A stretch of 64,000 nt of DNA. Source: an uncultured Methanocorpusculum sp. Its GTDB lineage: Archaea > Halobacteriota > Methanomicrobia > Methanomicrobiales > Methanocorpusculaceae. Both the position numbers and the translations under genes were made by a program. Of this stretch, positions 1-8,500 are shown one piece after another (position 1 is the stretch's first letter; each line of letters starts with the position of its first letter). Under the pieces are notes generated by a model. That model saw only the letters and a list, made by a program, of their open reading frames with translations. It had not been told where the DNA came from and made no database searches. The stretch lies in the NCBI RefSeq assembly GCF_963667985.1, contig NZ_OY764081.1, positions 806,001 to 870,000 on the forward strand, written 5' to 3'.

Positions 1-902
1 TCTCCACATATGACATCCTTGCTGAGGTCAGAGAAGCAAGCAGGGTAGAAAAAATCACGACAATAGGACCCGAACGACTTCCAGCAGGACCTGCCGTTTT
101 GGAGTCGGATGCGATCATCATTGTCGAGGGAAGGGCGGACGTCCTGAATCTTTTGAAGTGCGGGATTAACAATACCGTGGCAGTTGAAGGGACCAAGGTC
201 CCGGAAACGGTCATTGACTTGTCCGCCAAGAAAAACACCACCGTTTTCGTTGACGGGGACAGAGGAGGAGATCTGATTCTGCGTGAACTTCTTCAGGTTG
301 CCGACATCGACTTCGTGGCATTCTCTCCCCGCAGAAGAAGCGTGGAGGACATGAGCCGAAAGGAGATCGTCAAATCTCTCAGAAACAAGGTCCCGGCATC
401 GGTTCTGAAAAACCATATCGAGAAGGACGAACCTATCTCCGACCTCGTCTTCGAGATTGAGGCAGCGGAAGAGGACCAAAACCCGATCCCTCAAAAGCAG
501 GAGGTAAATAACATCGCTCCGGATGTCCCCGCAAATCTACCGGAAGAACCTCCCAAAAGTAACAATGAGGAGGCTGTAATTCCCCCAATCATCGCGTCGG
601 AACCGGTCAGGGTTAAACCGGAGAATCCACACACAATTCAGGAACACACCGAATATATGAGGAACACCGGACGAAGCAGAGTCCTCGCAGAGGATGCCGG
701 GGTCATCGGCGATTATTCACTTCCGGAACTCAAGGCAATCCTGCCGAAACTGAATGACGATGCGGCCGGGGTTATTGTTGACGCAGCCGTTGATCAGAAG
801 TTCATCGATCAGGCATTTGCAAAAGGGCTGACGTATGTCGCTGCGAATGCATTTGAAGGGATCGTCCGAAGACCCGCCGGTCTCAGGCTGATACCTTTCT
901 AA
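1..902 (+). CDS. dnaG: Archaeal DNA primase DnaG, C-terminal part (5' end outside window)
   Basis: Carboxy-terminal part of DnaG; the frame beginning at base 3 is open through the left edge, so the true start is outside and the TTG at 99 is internal. The TOPRIM domain is visible: the glutamate loop IIIVEGRADVLNLL just after base 110 and the acidic DGDRGG motif near 252-269, which bind the catalytic metals in this family. A Pro/Glu-rich linker (about 480-640) and a helical tail follow. In archaea DnaG can make short RNAs and is also an RNA-binding subunit of the exosome; the sequence does not say which role dominates. It converges with pgi, one base separating the stops. Confidence 0.93.
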   Translation, partial: STYDILAEVREASRVEKITTIGPERLPAGPAVLESDAIIIVEGRADVLNLLKCGINNTVAVEGTKVPETVIDLSAKKNTTVFVDGDRGGDLILRELLQVADIDFVAFSPRRRSVEDMSRKEIVKSLRNKVPASVLKNHIEKDEPISDLVFEIEAAEEDQNPIPQKQEVNNIAPDVPANLPEEPPKSNNEEAVIPPIIASEPVRVKPENPHTIQEHTEYMRNTGRSRVLAEDAGVIGDYSLPELKAILPKLNDDAAGVIVDAAVDQKFIDQAFAKGLTYVAANAFEGIVRRPAGLRLIPF

Positions 903-903
903 C

Positions 904-1629
904 TCAAAAACGTTTTTTATCCGCACAAAACCGGCCGATGATATCCATATACTCCTCAGGCCGGTTCATAACGTCCAATGTATCAGTTGTGCCGACCATC
1001 CCGTAAAGACCCCGTCCGGGAACAAGTCCAAGTTCTGGAAGGGGAAGGGGGAGGATTACATGCATTGGGATTTGATCACCATAGTGCGGATTTGGAACCC
1101 AGCCTTCTTTTTTCATGTAATAGTATGCGGCCCCGTGCATCTCATTGATCTCGCCGTATTCGCTGGCAAAATCTGTGGAGACCAGATTTGCCATAATCAG
1201 CTCGTCACGTCCTGGATTGATGGTCACATGACCGTATCCGGGAGGGATGAGGACCAGATCCCCGGCGTGAGCCGGAACGAGTATTACGTCGGTATGATCG
1301 CGTTTCTGTAACAGATAATAGGCGGATCCGGAAAGAACCTCATACACCTCGGGATACGGGACCCCGGCAGTGTTGGAGGGATGATAATGTCCTTTGGTCT
1401 TGGTATATTCTCCATTGATAACTCCGGCAGGAATCCGGGTGATATCATATCTGAGATGATGGCGTTCGAGCCAGGTGTGGTCTCCGTGCGTCTGGTAGAG
1501 ATCCCGGTACATATAATAGAGCGGAGTAGCGGGATCGCGATTCGACGGACGTGAGGCAAAGACATTCTCCATGTCCTCCACGGTCCGGACGGAAGGGGTG
1601 GGAAGCGAGCCGGGCCAGAACTGTTTCAT
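904..1629 (-). CDS. pgi: Cupin-type glucose-6-phosphate isomerase
   Basis: Interconverts glucose 6-phosphate and fructose 6-phosphate in gluconeogenesis. The 241-aa protein is the archaeal cupin form, unrelated to the bacterial/eukaryotic isomerase. The metal-binding cupin signature is seen as TKGHYHP followed by PEVYEVLSG and, later, PPGYGHVTIN, giving the His/His/Glu/His ligand set that binds Fe2+ or Ni2+ in known members. Length fits the longer archaeal forms. The next gene (hemD) is divergent. Assignment by motif and overall similarity is strong; metal identity is not visible. Confidence 0.93.
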   Translation of the reverse strand: MKQFWPGSLPTPSVRTVEDMENVFASRPSNRDPATPLYYMYRDLYQTHGDHTWLERHHLRYDITRIPAGVINGEYTKTKGHYHPSNTAGVPYPEVYEVLSGSAYYLLQKRDHTDVILVPAHAGDLVLIPPGYGHVTINPGRDELIMANLVSTDFASEYGEINEMHGAAYYYMKKEGWVPNPHYGDQIPMHVILPLPLPELGLVPGRGLYGMVGTTDTLDVMNRPEEYMDIIGRFCADKKRF

Positions 1630-1722
1630 GGAATAATGTTATGCGGTTCATGCTATAAGGACATGATTATTTCCCAAACCAACCGGAGATACTTTTTATC
1701 GGGAAAGGACAATGGTATATCT

Positions 1723-2415
1723 ATGCAGATCGCAATAACCCGGCTCGCGGAAAAAGGTACGACAGATCAGGCATTATGCGAAAAATACGGTCATTCTGCC
1801 AGAATCGTCTCGCCGCTGCAGGCAGAGCTTAGGGCAAGTCTTGTCCAGACCTTTGTTCTTGCCGCAAACGACGGAGAGTTCGATGCAATATTCTTCACAA
1901 GTGCTTATCCTGCAAAACATATCGGGATGCTGCTTGACCGAGAGATCACCAAACGCTGCCGGGTCATCGCAATCGGGCCGCAGACCGCAAAGATACTGCA
2001 TGAGCAGGGTATTGCCGCCGAGACGCTGCCGACCTTTTACTCACGTGATTTCGTACCGTATCTCGGAAAGTGGATTGATGGAAAACGTATCGGAATTCCG
2101 CGGGCGGACGTCCCAAATCCAGAACTGATTCGGGCGATAGAAGATGCAGGGGGACTGGCATTCGAGTATCGATGTTATGGACTTGTACCGACGGGCGAGT
2201 TCCTCGATCTCGAGGGAGCGGATGTGGTTCTCTTTACGAGTGCAAACTCCTTCTCACAGGCACGTCTACCGGATTTAACAGGAATAATTCCAGCGGCGAT
2301 TGGTGAGATCACGGCAGAACGCATGAAAGATGGTGGAGTCACGCCGATAGTAGTCGGAGATGGTTCATTGGAAGGGACACTAATCAAACTTAACGAATAT
2401 TTGAAAACACAATAA
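1723..2415 (+). CDS. hemD: Uroporphyrinogen-III synthase
   Basis: Closes and rearranges hydroxymethylbilane to uroporphyrinogen III, the branch point to siroheme, F430 and corrinoids, all central to methanogens. The 230-aa product starts MQIAITRL and has the two-lobed HemD pattern: FFTSAYPAKHI, AIGPQTAKIL, then in the second lobe GIPRADVPNPELI and VLFTSANSFSQ. An upstream in-frame start at 1636 would add 29 residues not typical of the family, so the ATG at 1723 is preferred. It stands alone here, ending in a T-run terminator. Confidence 0.88.
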   Translation: MQIAITRLAEKGTTDQALCEKYGHSARIVSPLQAELRASLVQTFVLAANDGEFDAIFFTSAYPAKHIGMLLDREITKRCRVIAIGPQTAKILHEQGIAAETLPTFYSRDFVPYLGKWIDGKRIGIPRADVPNPELIRAIEDAGGLAFEYRCYGLVPTGEFLDLEGADVVLFTSANSFSQARLPDLTGIIPAAIGEITAERMKDGGVTPIVVGDGSLEGTLIKLNEYLKTQ

Positions 2416-2426
2416 CCAATTCTCTC

Positions 2427-2434
2427 TTTTTTTT
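2427..2434 (+). terminator. T-run terminator after hemD
   Basis: Eight consecutive T residues 12 bases after the hemD stop, preceded by CTCTC. Pyrimidine-rich T-runs of this kind end archaeal transcripts. No hairpin is needed or seen. Confidence 0.55.
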
Positions 2435-2512
2435 ACAAAAACCCGCGATGATGAACTAAATCATTATCAATCAAAGAGTGAATACATCAACAAACCGGAT
2501 AAAAAAACAAAA

Positions 2513-2584
2513 TGCATCGACCGGGACTCGAACCCGAGTTTAGGCGTTGGCAACGCCTAGTGATAACCACTACACTATCGATGC
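2513..2584 (-). tRNA. tRNA-Gly (anticodon GCC)
   Basis: The reverse complement folds as a standard cloverleaf: acceptor GCATCGA pairs perfectly with TCGATGC, the anticodon stem AGGCG/CGCCT encloses loop TTGCCAA (anticodon GCC, glycine), and the T arm reads TCGGG-TTCGAGT-CCCGG. The discriminator is A. The CCA end is not encoded. No intron. Confidence 0.97.
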
Positions 2585-2627
2585 TAGTGTGCCCTATTCT
2601 ATTACATAAATTCGTATAAATAGGTTT

Positions 2628-3548
2628 CTACCAGACAAGCCAGCCCCATGAACCTGCAATATGGCAGCAGAGGAAGAAACCACTGATCGCACACCCATTG
2701 ATCAGAGGAAGACCAGGCTGAGGTTTTCCGGTGTTTACCGGCACCATTAATATCAAAAGACCAATAATTCCGCCGATTAAAGCACCTAAAGCAGGCAGAT
2801 ACAGACCAAATATGGAGAGAACTCCTTCACCTCCGGCAAATACCTGTGCCGAGACCACAAGGATCGCCGGCATGATCACGTCACCCATACCGATCATGTA
2901 CGCGCCGCGTTCACCTTTTGAATCACGGATGGATAAACCGTTTTTCCGGTATGAATACCCTTTCGTCTTTGGAACGAGAAACATGATCGGCATCTTCTGG
3001 CGAAGAACACCATCAGCAAGGGTCAGCATATGTTTTGACCGCTTTACTGCGACAAAATCATAGACCATCAGCAGAACAAGAAGAATCAGGACTGGGAAAA
3101 GCGAGAGAGACACGCCAAAAATAACCGCACATCCGGCAGCAACCACGATTCCTGCAATATTGATCACGTACCATTCCGGATAGAGCCAAAGAAGAGCAAT
3201 GATACCGATACCAACAATCACTCCTCCAACATCGGCCCAGATACCAAGGTCGAACTCCCGCAGGAGAGCCTTTACCACGTAATAGATCACTGCTGCCAGA
3301 GAAAAACCGATGATGAGACTGATCACCTGCTGCGCCTTCCATTTGATCAGAATCAAAAGCACAGCCGTGACGACCAGCATCGCAAAGATGAAGAGAAACG
3401 CATTGAGAACAGAGTCAGGATCTTCAAATGCACCCAGGCCCGCCGCCGTCACCGGGCCGATTAAAAGGACAGCAAGGAGGTTGGTCACCGCCATCATCAG
3501 AATAAGACCGGCATATGAAGCCGCTGAACGCAGAGTATGTTCGCTCAT
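2628..3548 (-). CDS. Presenilin/signal-peptide-peptidase-like intramembrane aspartyl protease (PSH)
   Basis: A 306-aa protein with about nine membrane helices. It carries all three A22 signature motifs: YD (Y163-D164) in one helix, GMGD with D223 in the next, and PAL at 252-254 near the C-terminus. These are the two catalytic aspartates and the substrate-docking motif of presenilins and signal peptide peptidases, so it should cut transmembrane segments inside the cytoplasmic membrane. Length and spacing match the structurally known archaeal PSH from Methanoculleus. Its physiological substrate is unknown. It diverges from a small membrane/coiled-coil gene across a 40-bp gap containing a 12-bp palindrome. 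Confidence 0.93.
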   Translation of the reverse strand: MSEHTLRSAASYAGLILMMAVTNLLAVLLIGPVTAAGLGAFEDPDSVLNAFLFIFAMLVVTAVLLILIKWKAQQVISLIIGFSLAAVIYYVVKALLREFDLGIWADVGGVIVGIGIIALLWLYPEWYVINIAGIVVAAGCAVIFGVSLSLFPVLILLVLLMVYDFVAVKRSKHMLTLADGVLRQKMPIMFLVPKTKGYSYRKNGLSIRDSKGERGAYMIGMGDVIMPAILVVSAQVFAGGEGVLSIFGLYLPALGALIGGIIGLLILMVPVNTGKPQPGLPLINGCAISGFFLCCHIAGSWGWLVW

Positions 3549-3558
3549 GTATAGTTAA

Positions 3559-3570
3559 GTTAATATTAAC
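3559..3570. promoter_or_regulatory. 12-bp palindrome between divergent genes
   Basis: The sequence GTTAATATTAAC is perfectly self-complementary and sits 10 bp from the protease start and 18 bp from the start of the opposite gene. It is AT-rich and about 24 bp from the plus-strand ATG, so it can act as a bidirectional TATA element, a regulator site, or both. Confidence 0.4.
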
Positions 3571-3588
3571 CCTCACCTTAGTTAAAAT

Positions 3589-3903
3589 ATGAATGTTCGC
3601 GACATCATTCCGGAGATACAGCTTATCCTTCTGATGGCGGTATCCGCGATCATGGTTGTCAGCAGATTATGGCAGGATGCCATCATTTCCATAGGGATTC
3701 TGCTGCTTATACTTGCATTCGGCGGGCTTATCCTGCAGGTACTGGTTCGTCTTCGCCGGCTGGAGGAACAGGCCATTCAGCGTGAGCGCATGCTGAGAGG
3801 CAATCTTGAGGATCTGGGCAGACAGCTGATCGCCAAGCAGGACCACACCTCTCAGACAGTCATCGAGGCGGTCGAAAGCATCAAGATGCGGATGTACCGT
3901 TAG
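3589..3903 (+). CDS. Small membrane protein with C-terminal coiled coil
   Basis: A 104-aa protein of unknown function. Residues roughly 8-26 and 30-48 form two hydrophobic helices (IPEIQLILLMAVSAIMVV and IISIGILLLILAFGG), then a charged, heptad-like region (RLRRLEEQAIQRERMLRGNLEDL) to the end, probably cytoplasmic. The stop TAG is followed immediately by the ATG of fen, so the two are probably one transcript. No family is recognised; the operon arrangement alone does not imply a DNA-repair role. Confidence 0.7.
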   Translation: MNVRDIIPEIQLILLMAVSAIMVVSRLWQDAIISIGILLLILAFGGLILQVLVRLRRLEEQAIQRERMLRGNLEDLGRQLIAKQDHTSQTVIEAVESIKMRMYR

Positions 3904-4905
3904 ATGGGTGTTGCCCTCCGGCCGCTTCTTGCGGAGTATAAGGAGTCGCCCGGATGGGAAGGGCTCGGCGGGATTGCGGCAGTCGATGCCTTCAACGCAC
4001 TCTATCAATTCCTTTCCGGGATACGGCAGGCCGACGGCGCGCCGCTTATGGATGGACAAGGACGGATCACCTCGCATCTGAGCGGGCTTCTCTTTCGGAA
4101 TGCGAACCTGATTGAAAAAAACATCACCCCCATATACGTTTTTGACGGAAAGCCGCCGGTCTTCAAAGCATCAACACTGGCAAAACGCCACGAAGTTCGG
4201 GAAAACGCAGCAGATGCATGGGAAAAAGCTCTGAAAGAGGGAGATGAAGAGAGTGCCAGAAAATATGCGATGGCATCTTCGAAAATAGATGCATTCATCA
4301 TCGACTCATCAAAGGAACTCCTTTCTGCCCTTGGAATAGCGTGGATACAGGCTCCCGAAGAGGGGGAAGCACAGTCCTCGTTTATGACACGGAATGGGGA
4401 TGTGACCTATGCTGTATCGCAGGATTATGACTCACTCCTTTTTGGAGCGCCGAACCTGGTTCGAAACATCACTTTCTCGGGAAAGAAAAGGATTCGAGGA
4501 AAGGTACTTTCAGTCCATCCGGAACGTCTAAGGCTGGAAGAGGTCCTAACTGGACTTTCCGTGACTCAGGAAGAACTCATCCAGATAGCGCTACTCATAG
4601 GGACAGATTACAACAGCGGGGTGCCAGGGGTAGGACCAAAGACAGCGGTGAAAATTGTCAGAGAAGGAAAGTTCTATGACCGGATCGGCGAGTCGGAGAA
4701 TGCCGCAGAGCCGGATCAGCTGATCGGATATTTTCTGGATCCTCCGGTCGAGAAGTCCTATAGTATTGAATGCAGGTCTCCGGATCCGGATCGGGTCATT
4801 GATCTTTTGTGCGGGGAACATGGATTTACTCAGGAAAGGGTTGAGGCAGGGCTCGAACAGCTCGGTGCAAAAAAGGGTCAGGCAACTCTGGACGCCTGGT
4901 TCTAA
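3904..4905 (+). CDS. fen: Flap endonuclease 1 (FEN-1)
   Basis: Structure-specific 5' nuclease that removes flaps during Okazaki-fragment maturation and base-excision repair. The 333-aa product has the N-domain ([15 protein letters not shown], then YVFDGKPP), the I-domain with acidic metal ligands ([20 protein letters not shown]), and the helix-hairpin-helix region [22 protein letters not shown]. It ends in QATLDAWF, a PCNA-interacting peptide (QxxLxxWF) that tethers it to the sliding clamp. The start MGVALRPL matches the family, whose N-terminus must lie in the active site. Confidence 0.97.
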   Translation: MGVALRPLLAEYKESPGWEGLGGIAAVDAFNALYQFLSGIRQADGAPLMDGQGRITSHLSGLLFRNANLIEKNITPIYVFDGKPPVFKASTLAKRHEVRENAADAWEKALKEGDEESARKYAMASSKIDAFIIDSSKELLSALGIAWIQAPEEGEAQSSFMTRNGDVTYAVSQDYDSLLFGAPNLVRNITFSGKKRIRGKVLSVHPERLRLEEVLTGLSVTQEELIQIALLIGTDYNSGVPGVGPKTAVKIVREGKFYDRIGESENAAEPDQLIGYFLDPPVEKSYSIECRSPDPDRVIDLLCGEHGFTQERVEAGLEQLGAKKGQATLDAWF

Positions 4906-4970
4906 ATCACATATTTGAATAAGAAAAATGCTTTCAATTGAGTAGATTTTCTAAAAAAAGTTGAAAAATA

Positions 4971-5639
4971 TCAGGGGCTTTTACCGACGATGACAAGCGT
5001 TTTTTCGGTCATTTTCGCAAAAATACCATTCTCCACCACGCCTGGAATCGCATTTATTGCAGACTCGAGCCCGGAAGGATCGTCCACTTTGCCAAAAGCA
5101 CAGTCAAAAATATAATTTCCATTGTCCGAGATCACCGGGCCATCCTTTTTAACGCCGTTCCGCATAACTGGCTCGCCACCAAGTGCAGCAAGCTTCCTGC
5201 AGACACTTCCATAAGCAAACGGCAGTATTTCAATCGGTACGGCGGCGTCAAGATCCGAGACCTCTTTTGCCGAATCAATCACCACGACAAACTGTTTTGC
5301 CGCATCGGCCACGATCTTTTCTCTGAGGTGAGCCGCACCGCGTCCTTTGATCATCTGCTTTGAGGGAGTTACCTGATCCGCCCCATCAATGGCAATATCT
5401 AAAACCGGGTGGAGAGACAGGGTCGTCAGCGGAATGCCGTACTCCTCGGCACGCATTGCAGTCTGATTAGAGGTCGGAACACCAAAGATCCTGATACCCT
5501 CTGACGCAATACGCTCTCCAAGACGTTCCATCGCAAAAAACACTGTAGACCCGGTACCAAGACCCACGATCATCCCATCCTTAACTAAATCAGCCGCACG
5601 ATAGCCGGCATTTCTTTTTGCTTCAGTCACAGCATCCAT
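4971..5639 (-). CDS. rpiA: Ribose-5-phosphate isomerase A
   Basis: Interconverts ribose 5-phosphate and ribulose 5-phosphate for nucleotide synthesis. Motifs: GLGTGSTVFFAMERLG (phosphate loop), IDGADQVTPSKQMIKGRGAAHLREKI (catalytic Asp and Lys region) and a C-terminal VVENGIFAKM. Two starts are possible: ATG at 5663 (230 aa) or ATG at 5639 (222 aa). The latter is preferred because GTGAG lies just upstream and the family begins about 20 residues before the GLGTGST loop. Convergent with fen. Confidence 0.95.
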   Translation of the reverse strand: MDAVTEAKRNAGYRAADLVKDGMIVGLGTGSTVFFAMERLGERIASEGIRIFGVPTSNQTAMRAEEYGIPLTTLSLHPVLDIAIDGADQVTPSKQMIKGRGAAHLREKIVADAAKQFVVVIDSAKEVSDLDAAVPIEILPFAYGSVCRKLAALGGEPVMRNGVKKDGPVISDNGNYIFDCAFGKVDDPSGLESAINAIPGVVENGIFAKMTEKTLVIVGKSP

Positions 5640-5733
5640 TATGCTCACAATTATGCGTGACATCCTAATAATGACTTTGTATAAACATCTACCCTATTGA
5701 TTTATAATAAAGAAAATCCTTTTTTTATCATCT

Positions 5734-7188
5734 ATGAACGATCCTCTCCCAACTGGAAAAACCCTGATCTTCATCCTTATTGTCGCGTCCATCGCCTCGT
5801 TTATGTCATCCCTTGACGGGACGATCGTCAATATTGCCCTTCCAAGCATCGCGGAAGCATTCGATCTCACCACCTCCTCCGTCGCCTGGGTCAGTACAAT
5901 ATATCTTCTCGTAATCGCCGGTCTGCTCCTGATTATCGGGAAAATTATCGACACCATCGGCATCAAAAATATATTCCTGGGAGGATTTGCCATCTTTGTC
6001 ATCGGATCATTTTCCTGCGGATTTTTCCCCGACCTCCTGCACTCATTCAACCTCCTCCTGATTTCCCGTATCGTTCAAGCAATAGGCGGTGGAATGATGA
6101 TAGTAGTGGCTCCGGCCATGCTTTCCCTGTTCATGCCGGGAGACAGACGGGCAAAAGGCCTCTCACTCATAATGCTATTTGCCGCCGTTGGGATGGCACT
6201 TGGTCCGACTCTTGGAGGATATCTTACCGAGTACCTTTCCTGGCACTGGATCTTTTTCATCAACGTCCCTGTCGGTATTTTTGCCATTGTTCTGGGCCTG
6301 ATCGTCATCCCGGAAAAGAAACCCGATTCATGCCCTCTCAAAAAATTTGACACCCCAGGAGCAGTTCTTATTTTTGTCGGCCTTGCGGCACTGCTCTTCT
6401 CCTTCTCGGAAGGCTTTTCCCTTGGGTGGACATCGCCAGAGATCATAGTCTCGGTCCTCCTTGCCGTGATCTTTATCGGCGGCTTTATCCGACGTGAACT
6501 GCACTACGACAACCCGCTGATTGACCTTGGAATGTTCAAAAGCCGATCATTTGTCGTCCTGAACATCGTTTTCGCACTGCTGTATTTCACCTTTGCCGGG
6601 GCGAACTATGTTCTCCCGTTCTACCTTGAGTATATACACGGTTTCTCGACCGCAAACGCGGGACTCATCCTTACAAGCCTCTCGGTCGGGATGATGATCA
6701 CCGGCATTCTATCCGGTCTGATCTATGCAAAACTGGTCGGCAAAATAAAATATATGGTCATGGCAGGTGTTGTTCTGGTTGGCGTGGGATATTTCCTTCT
6801 CTCTCACTTGAATCCGGTCACGGGACTTGGGGTCATCATCACCGCACTTTCAATGATCGGTCTCGGCATTGGTGTGACGGTCACGCCTCTTACCACGCTT
6901 ATCATGGGAGCGGCACCTCCATCCAAGCAGGGAATGGTCTCAAGTCTGACCGGTCTTGAGCGCTATGCCCCTATGACGATCGGTGTGGCAGTTTACAACC
7001 TGATGGTGATTGTTGGAATCGTCATAAGCGTCAAGAACTCGGGGATCACGTATAAAACACCTGCAGATATCAGCCCATACATCCTCTCCTTCGGCTTTGA
7101 CCTGGCATTTGTGATTTCAGTGATTCTCGCCGTGATAATTCTGGCTCTCTGCTTCTTTATCAAAGAAGAAAAAGCAGCAGAAGAGTAA
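5734..7188 (+). CDS. MFS multidrug exporter, DHA2 (14-helix) type
   Basis: A 484-aa integral membrane protein with about 14 helices, as in EmrB/QacA-type proton antiporters. The N-terminus shows SLDGTIVNIALPSI, the conserved motif at the end of helix 1 of DHA2 proteins, and GMALGPTLGGYL, the antiporter motif C in helix 5. Substrate cannot be predicted. A T8 run follows the stop, and a MarR regulator gene lies 54 bp downstream on the same strand, a common regulator/exporter pairing. Confidence 0.88.
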   Translation: MNDPLPTGKTLIFILIVASIASFMSSLDGTIVNIALPSIAEAFDLTTSSVAWVSTIYLLVIAGLLLIIGKIIDTIGIKNIFLGGFAIFVIGSFSCGFFPDLLHSFNLLLISRIVQAIGGGMMIVVAPAMLSLFMPGDRRAKGLSLIMLFAAVGMALGPTLGGYLTEYLSWHWIFFINVPVGIFAIVLGLIVIPEKKPDSCPLKKFDTPGAVLIFVGLAALLFSFSEGFSLGWTSPEIIVSVLLAVIFIGGFIRRELHYDNPLIDLGMFKSRSFVVLNIVFALLYFTFAGANYVLPFYLEYIHGFSTANAGLILTSLSVGMMITGILSGLIYAKLVGKIKYMVMAGVVLVGVGYFLLSHLNPVTGLGVIITALSMIGLGIGVTVTPLTTLIMGAAPPSKQGMVSSLTGLERYAPMTIGVAVYNLMVIVGIVISVKNSGITYKTPADISPYILSFGFDLAFVISVILAVIILALCFFIKEEKAAEE

Positions 7189-7191
7189 TCC

Positions 7192-7199
7192 TTTTTTTT
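7192..7199 (+). terminator. T-run terminator after the MFS gene
   Basis: T8 starting three bases after the exporter stop codon, separating it from the operator and promoter of the following MarR gene. Confidence 0.5.
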
Positions 7200-7215
7200 C
7201 TCATCAAACATAAAT

Positions 7216-7231
7216 AGTTGCAAATGCAACT
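7216..7231. promoter_or_regulatory. Inverted-repeat operator for the MarR-type regulator
   Basis: AGTTGCA-AA-TGCAACT: a perfect 7-bp inverted repeat with a 2-bp centre, 11 bp before the MarR start and overlapping the AT-rich core promoter. MarR dimers bind such 16-18 bp palindromes, so autoregulation is the likely reading. Confidence 0.6.
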
Positions 7232-7242
7232 AAATTATATCA

Positions 7243-7740
7243 ATGCAGCAAAAAACATTACAAAGAGGTCTTGGTCACAACATCATGGCCTTTGACAAGT
7301 ATTTCAGAATCTATCTGAAAAACGGTCTTAAAGACCATAATCTCAATGCAGCTGAGGGAATGGTCCTCCTCTCCCTCATCGAAAAGGGAAACAAAACCGA
7401 GGGAGAGATTTTCACCACTATACACACCCGTGATCCTGAGATAACTCAGGATCAATTGGTACACGAACTGCATTATGATAAAAGCGTCATGACCCGAACG
7501 ATGCAGTCGCTTGAAGGAAAAGGGTATGTTGTCCGTGCCGTAAACCCAACGGACAGCAGGTCGTTTGTTTTTTCTTTGACTAAAAAGGGAGCGGTATTCA
7601 AAGAAGTTCTGCTGACCAACATGATGGAATGGAACGCTGCAGTGCTGGACGGATTCTCCCTTTCGGAGATCGATTTGATGAATGATATGCTTGCAAGACT
7701 TGCACAAAATGCAAAAGTGGCCGGCAGCCGGGAAAGATGA
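7243..7740 (+). CDS. MarR-family transcriptional regulator
   Basis: A 165-aa winged-helix protein. The recognition region ELHYDKSVMTRTMQSLEGKGYVVRAVNPTDSRSFVFSLTKKG has the standard MarR helix-wing layout, with the DxR wing motif seen as PTDSRS. It lies downstream of an MFS exporter and behind a perfect palindrome, and it overlaps the next small membrane gene by four bases. It probably represses its own promoter and perhaps the exporter in response to a small ligand; the ligand is unknown. Confidence 0.88.
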   Translation: MQQKTLQRGLGHNIMAFDKYFRIYLKNGLKDHNLNAAEGMVLLSLIEKGNKTEGEIFTTIHTRDPEITQDQLVHELHYDKSVMTRTMQSLEGKGYVVRAVNPTDSRSFVFSLTKKGAVFKEVLLTNMMEWNAAVLDGFSLSEIDLMNDMLARLAQNAKVAGSRER

Positions 7741-7976
7741 TGAACAAACATACAACTATCGCAAAAAAAGCCGGAAAGGGTCTTGCCGCTTATCTGACCG
7801 ACTGGAAAAATCTGCTGGCTCACGCCCTTCTCGGATGTCTCCTGCTTCTTATTGCAATCATCGCACCGGTCCCGATATGGGCAAAACTTCTGCTGATCGT
7901 CTGTCTTGTGACGCTGAACATTATCCGGATGAGATGGTCAAAGAGTCGAAAGATGCAGAATACTGTGAAAAGATGA
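7737..7976 (+). CDS. Small two-helix membrane protein
   Basis: A 79-aa protein whose start overlaps the MarR stop (ATGATGA), so it is translationally coupled. Residues 27-45 and 48-62 are hydrophobic (LLAHALLGCLLLLIAIIAP, IWAKLLLIVCLVTLNII); both ends are basic. No family recognised. The coupling suggests a role with the regulated exporter, but that is inference. Confidence 0.65.
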   Translation: MMNKHTTIAKKAGKGLAAYLTDWKNLLAHALLGCLLLLIAIIAPVPIWAKLLLIVCLVTLNIIRMRWSKSRKMQNTVKR

Positions 7977-8052
7977 GATAAATGTCCCATCCGCAATTAC
8001 CTTTAAGTGTACGTGGGATGATGTAGTTAACAACGAAAACGGAGAAAGGATC

Positions 8053-8481
8053 ATGACATACGCAGTAATTTACTTTTCACGAACCGGAACCAGCAGGAGG
8101 ATTGCTGAAAAAATCGCGAAAGAACTCTCCGTCGAACCGGTAGAGGTGACCGACAACATGGATTGGGACGGTACTCTCGGCTATATGCGTGCGGCACGCT
8201 ATGCGGTGAAGAACAAAGAGGTCGCCATTCAGACCCGTGGTAAGATCGGGGAAGTGGACGAGTATATCGTCGTGACCCCTATGTGGTGCGGAAAAATCAC
8301 TCCGGCGATCCGCATTCTTCTGCAGGAACTTCCAAAAGAAAAAGTCCACCTGATTGTTTCTTCCGGAGGCATGAACTACAAAGAACGAGACGGATATCTC
8401 TCCGTTCTTGACATCATGAAAAAAGACAAAAACGAAGATCAGCAGATCAACGCGTTCGTCAACAGTCTGACTGCCTCTTAA
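8053..8481 (+). CDS. Flavodoxin-like protein
   Basis: A 142-aa protein with an N-terminal FMN-phosphate loop of the flavodoxin type, YFSRTGTSRRIAEKIAKEL, and a central VVTPMWCGKITPAIR matching the second FMN-contact loop. Likely a soluble one-electron carrier or a small FMN-dependent reductase. The start is preceded by GGAGAAAGGATC, a good ribosome binding site. A single gene; its redox partner is not evident from the neighbours. Confidence 0.82.
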   Translation: MTYAVIYFSRTGTSRRIAEKIAKELSVEPVEVTDNMDWDGTLGYMRAARYAVKNKEVAIQTRGKIGEVDEYIVVTPMWCGKITPAIRILLQELPKEKVHLIVSSGGMNYKERDGYLSVLDIMKKDKNEDQQINAFVNSLTAS

Positions 8482-8500
8482 CCAAATCACCCATTTTTAA

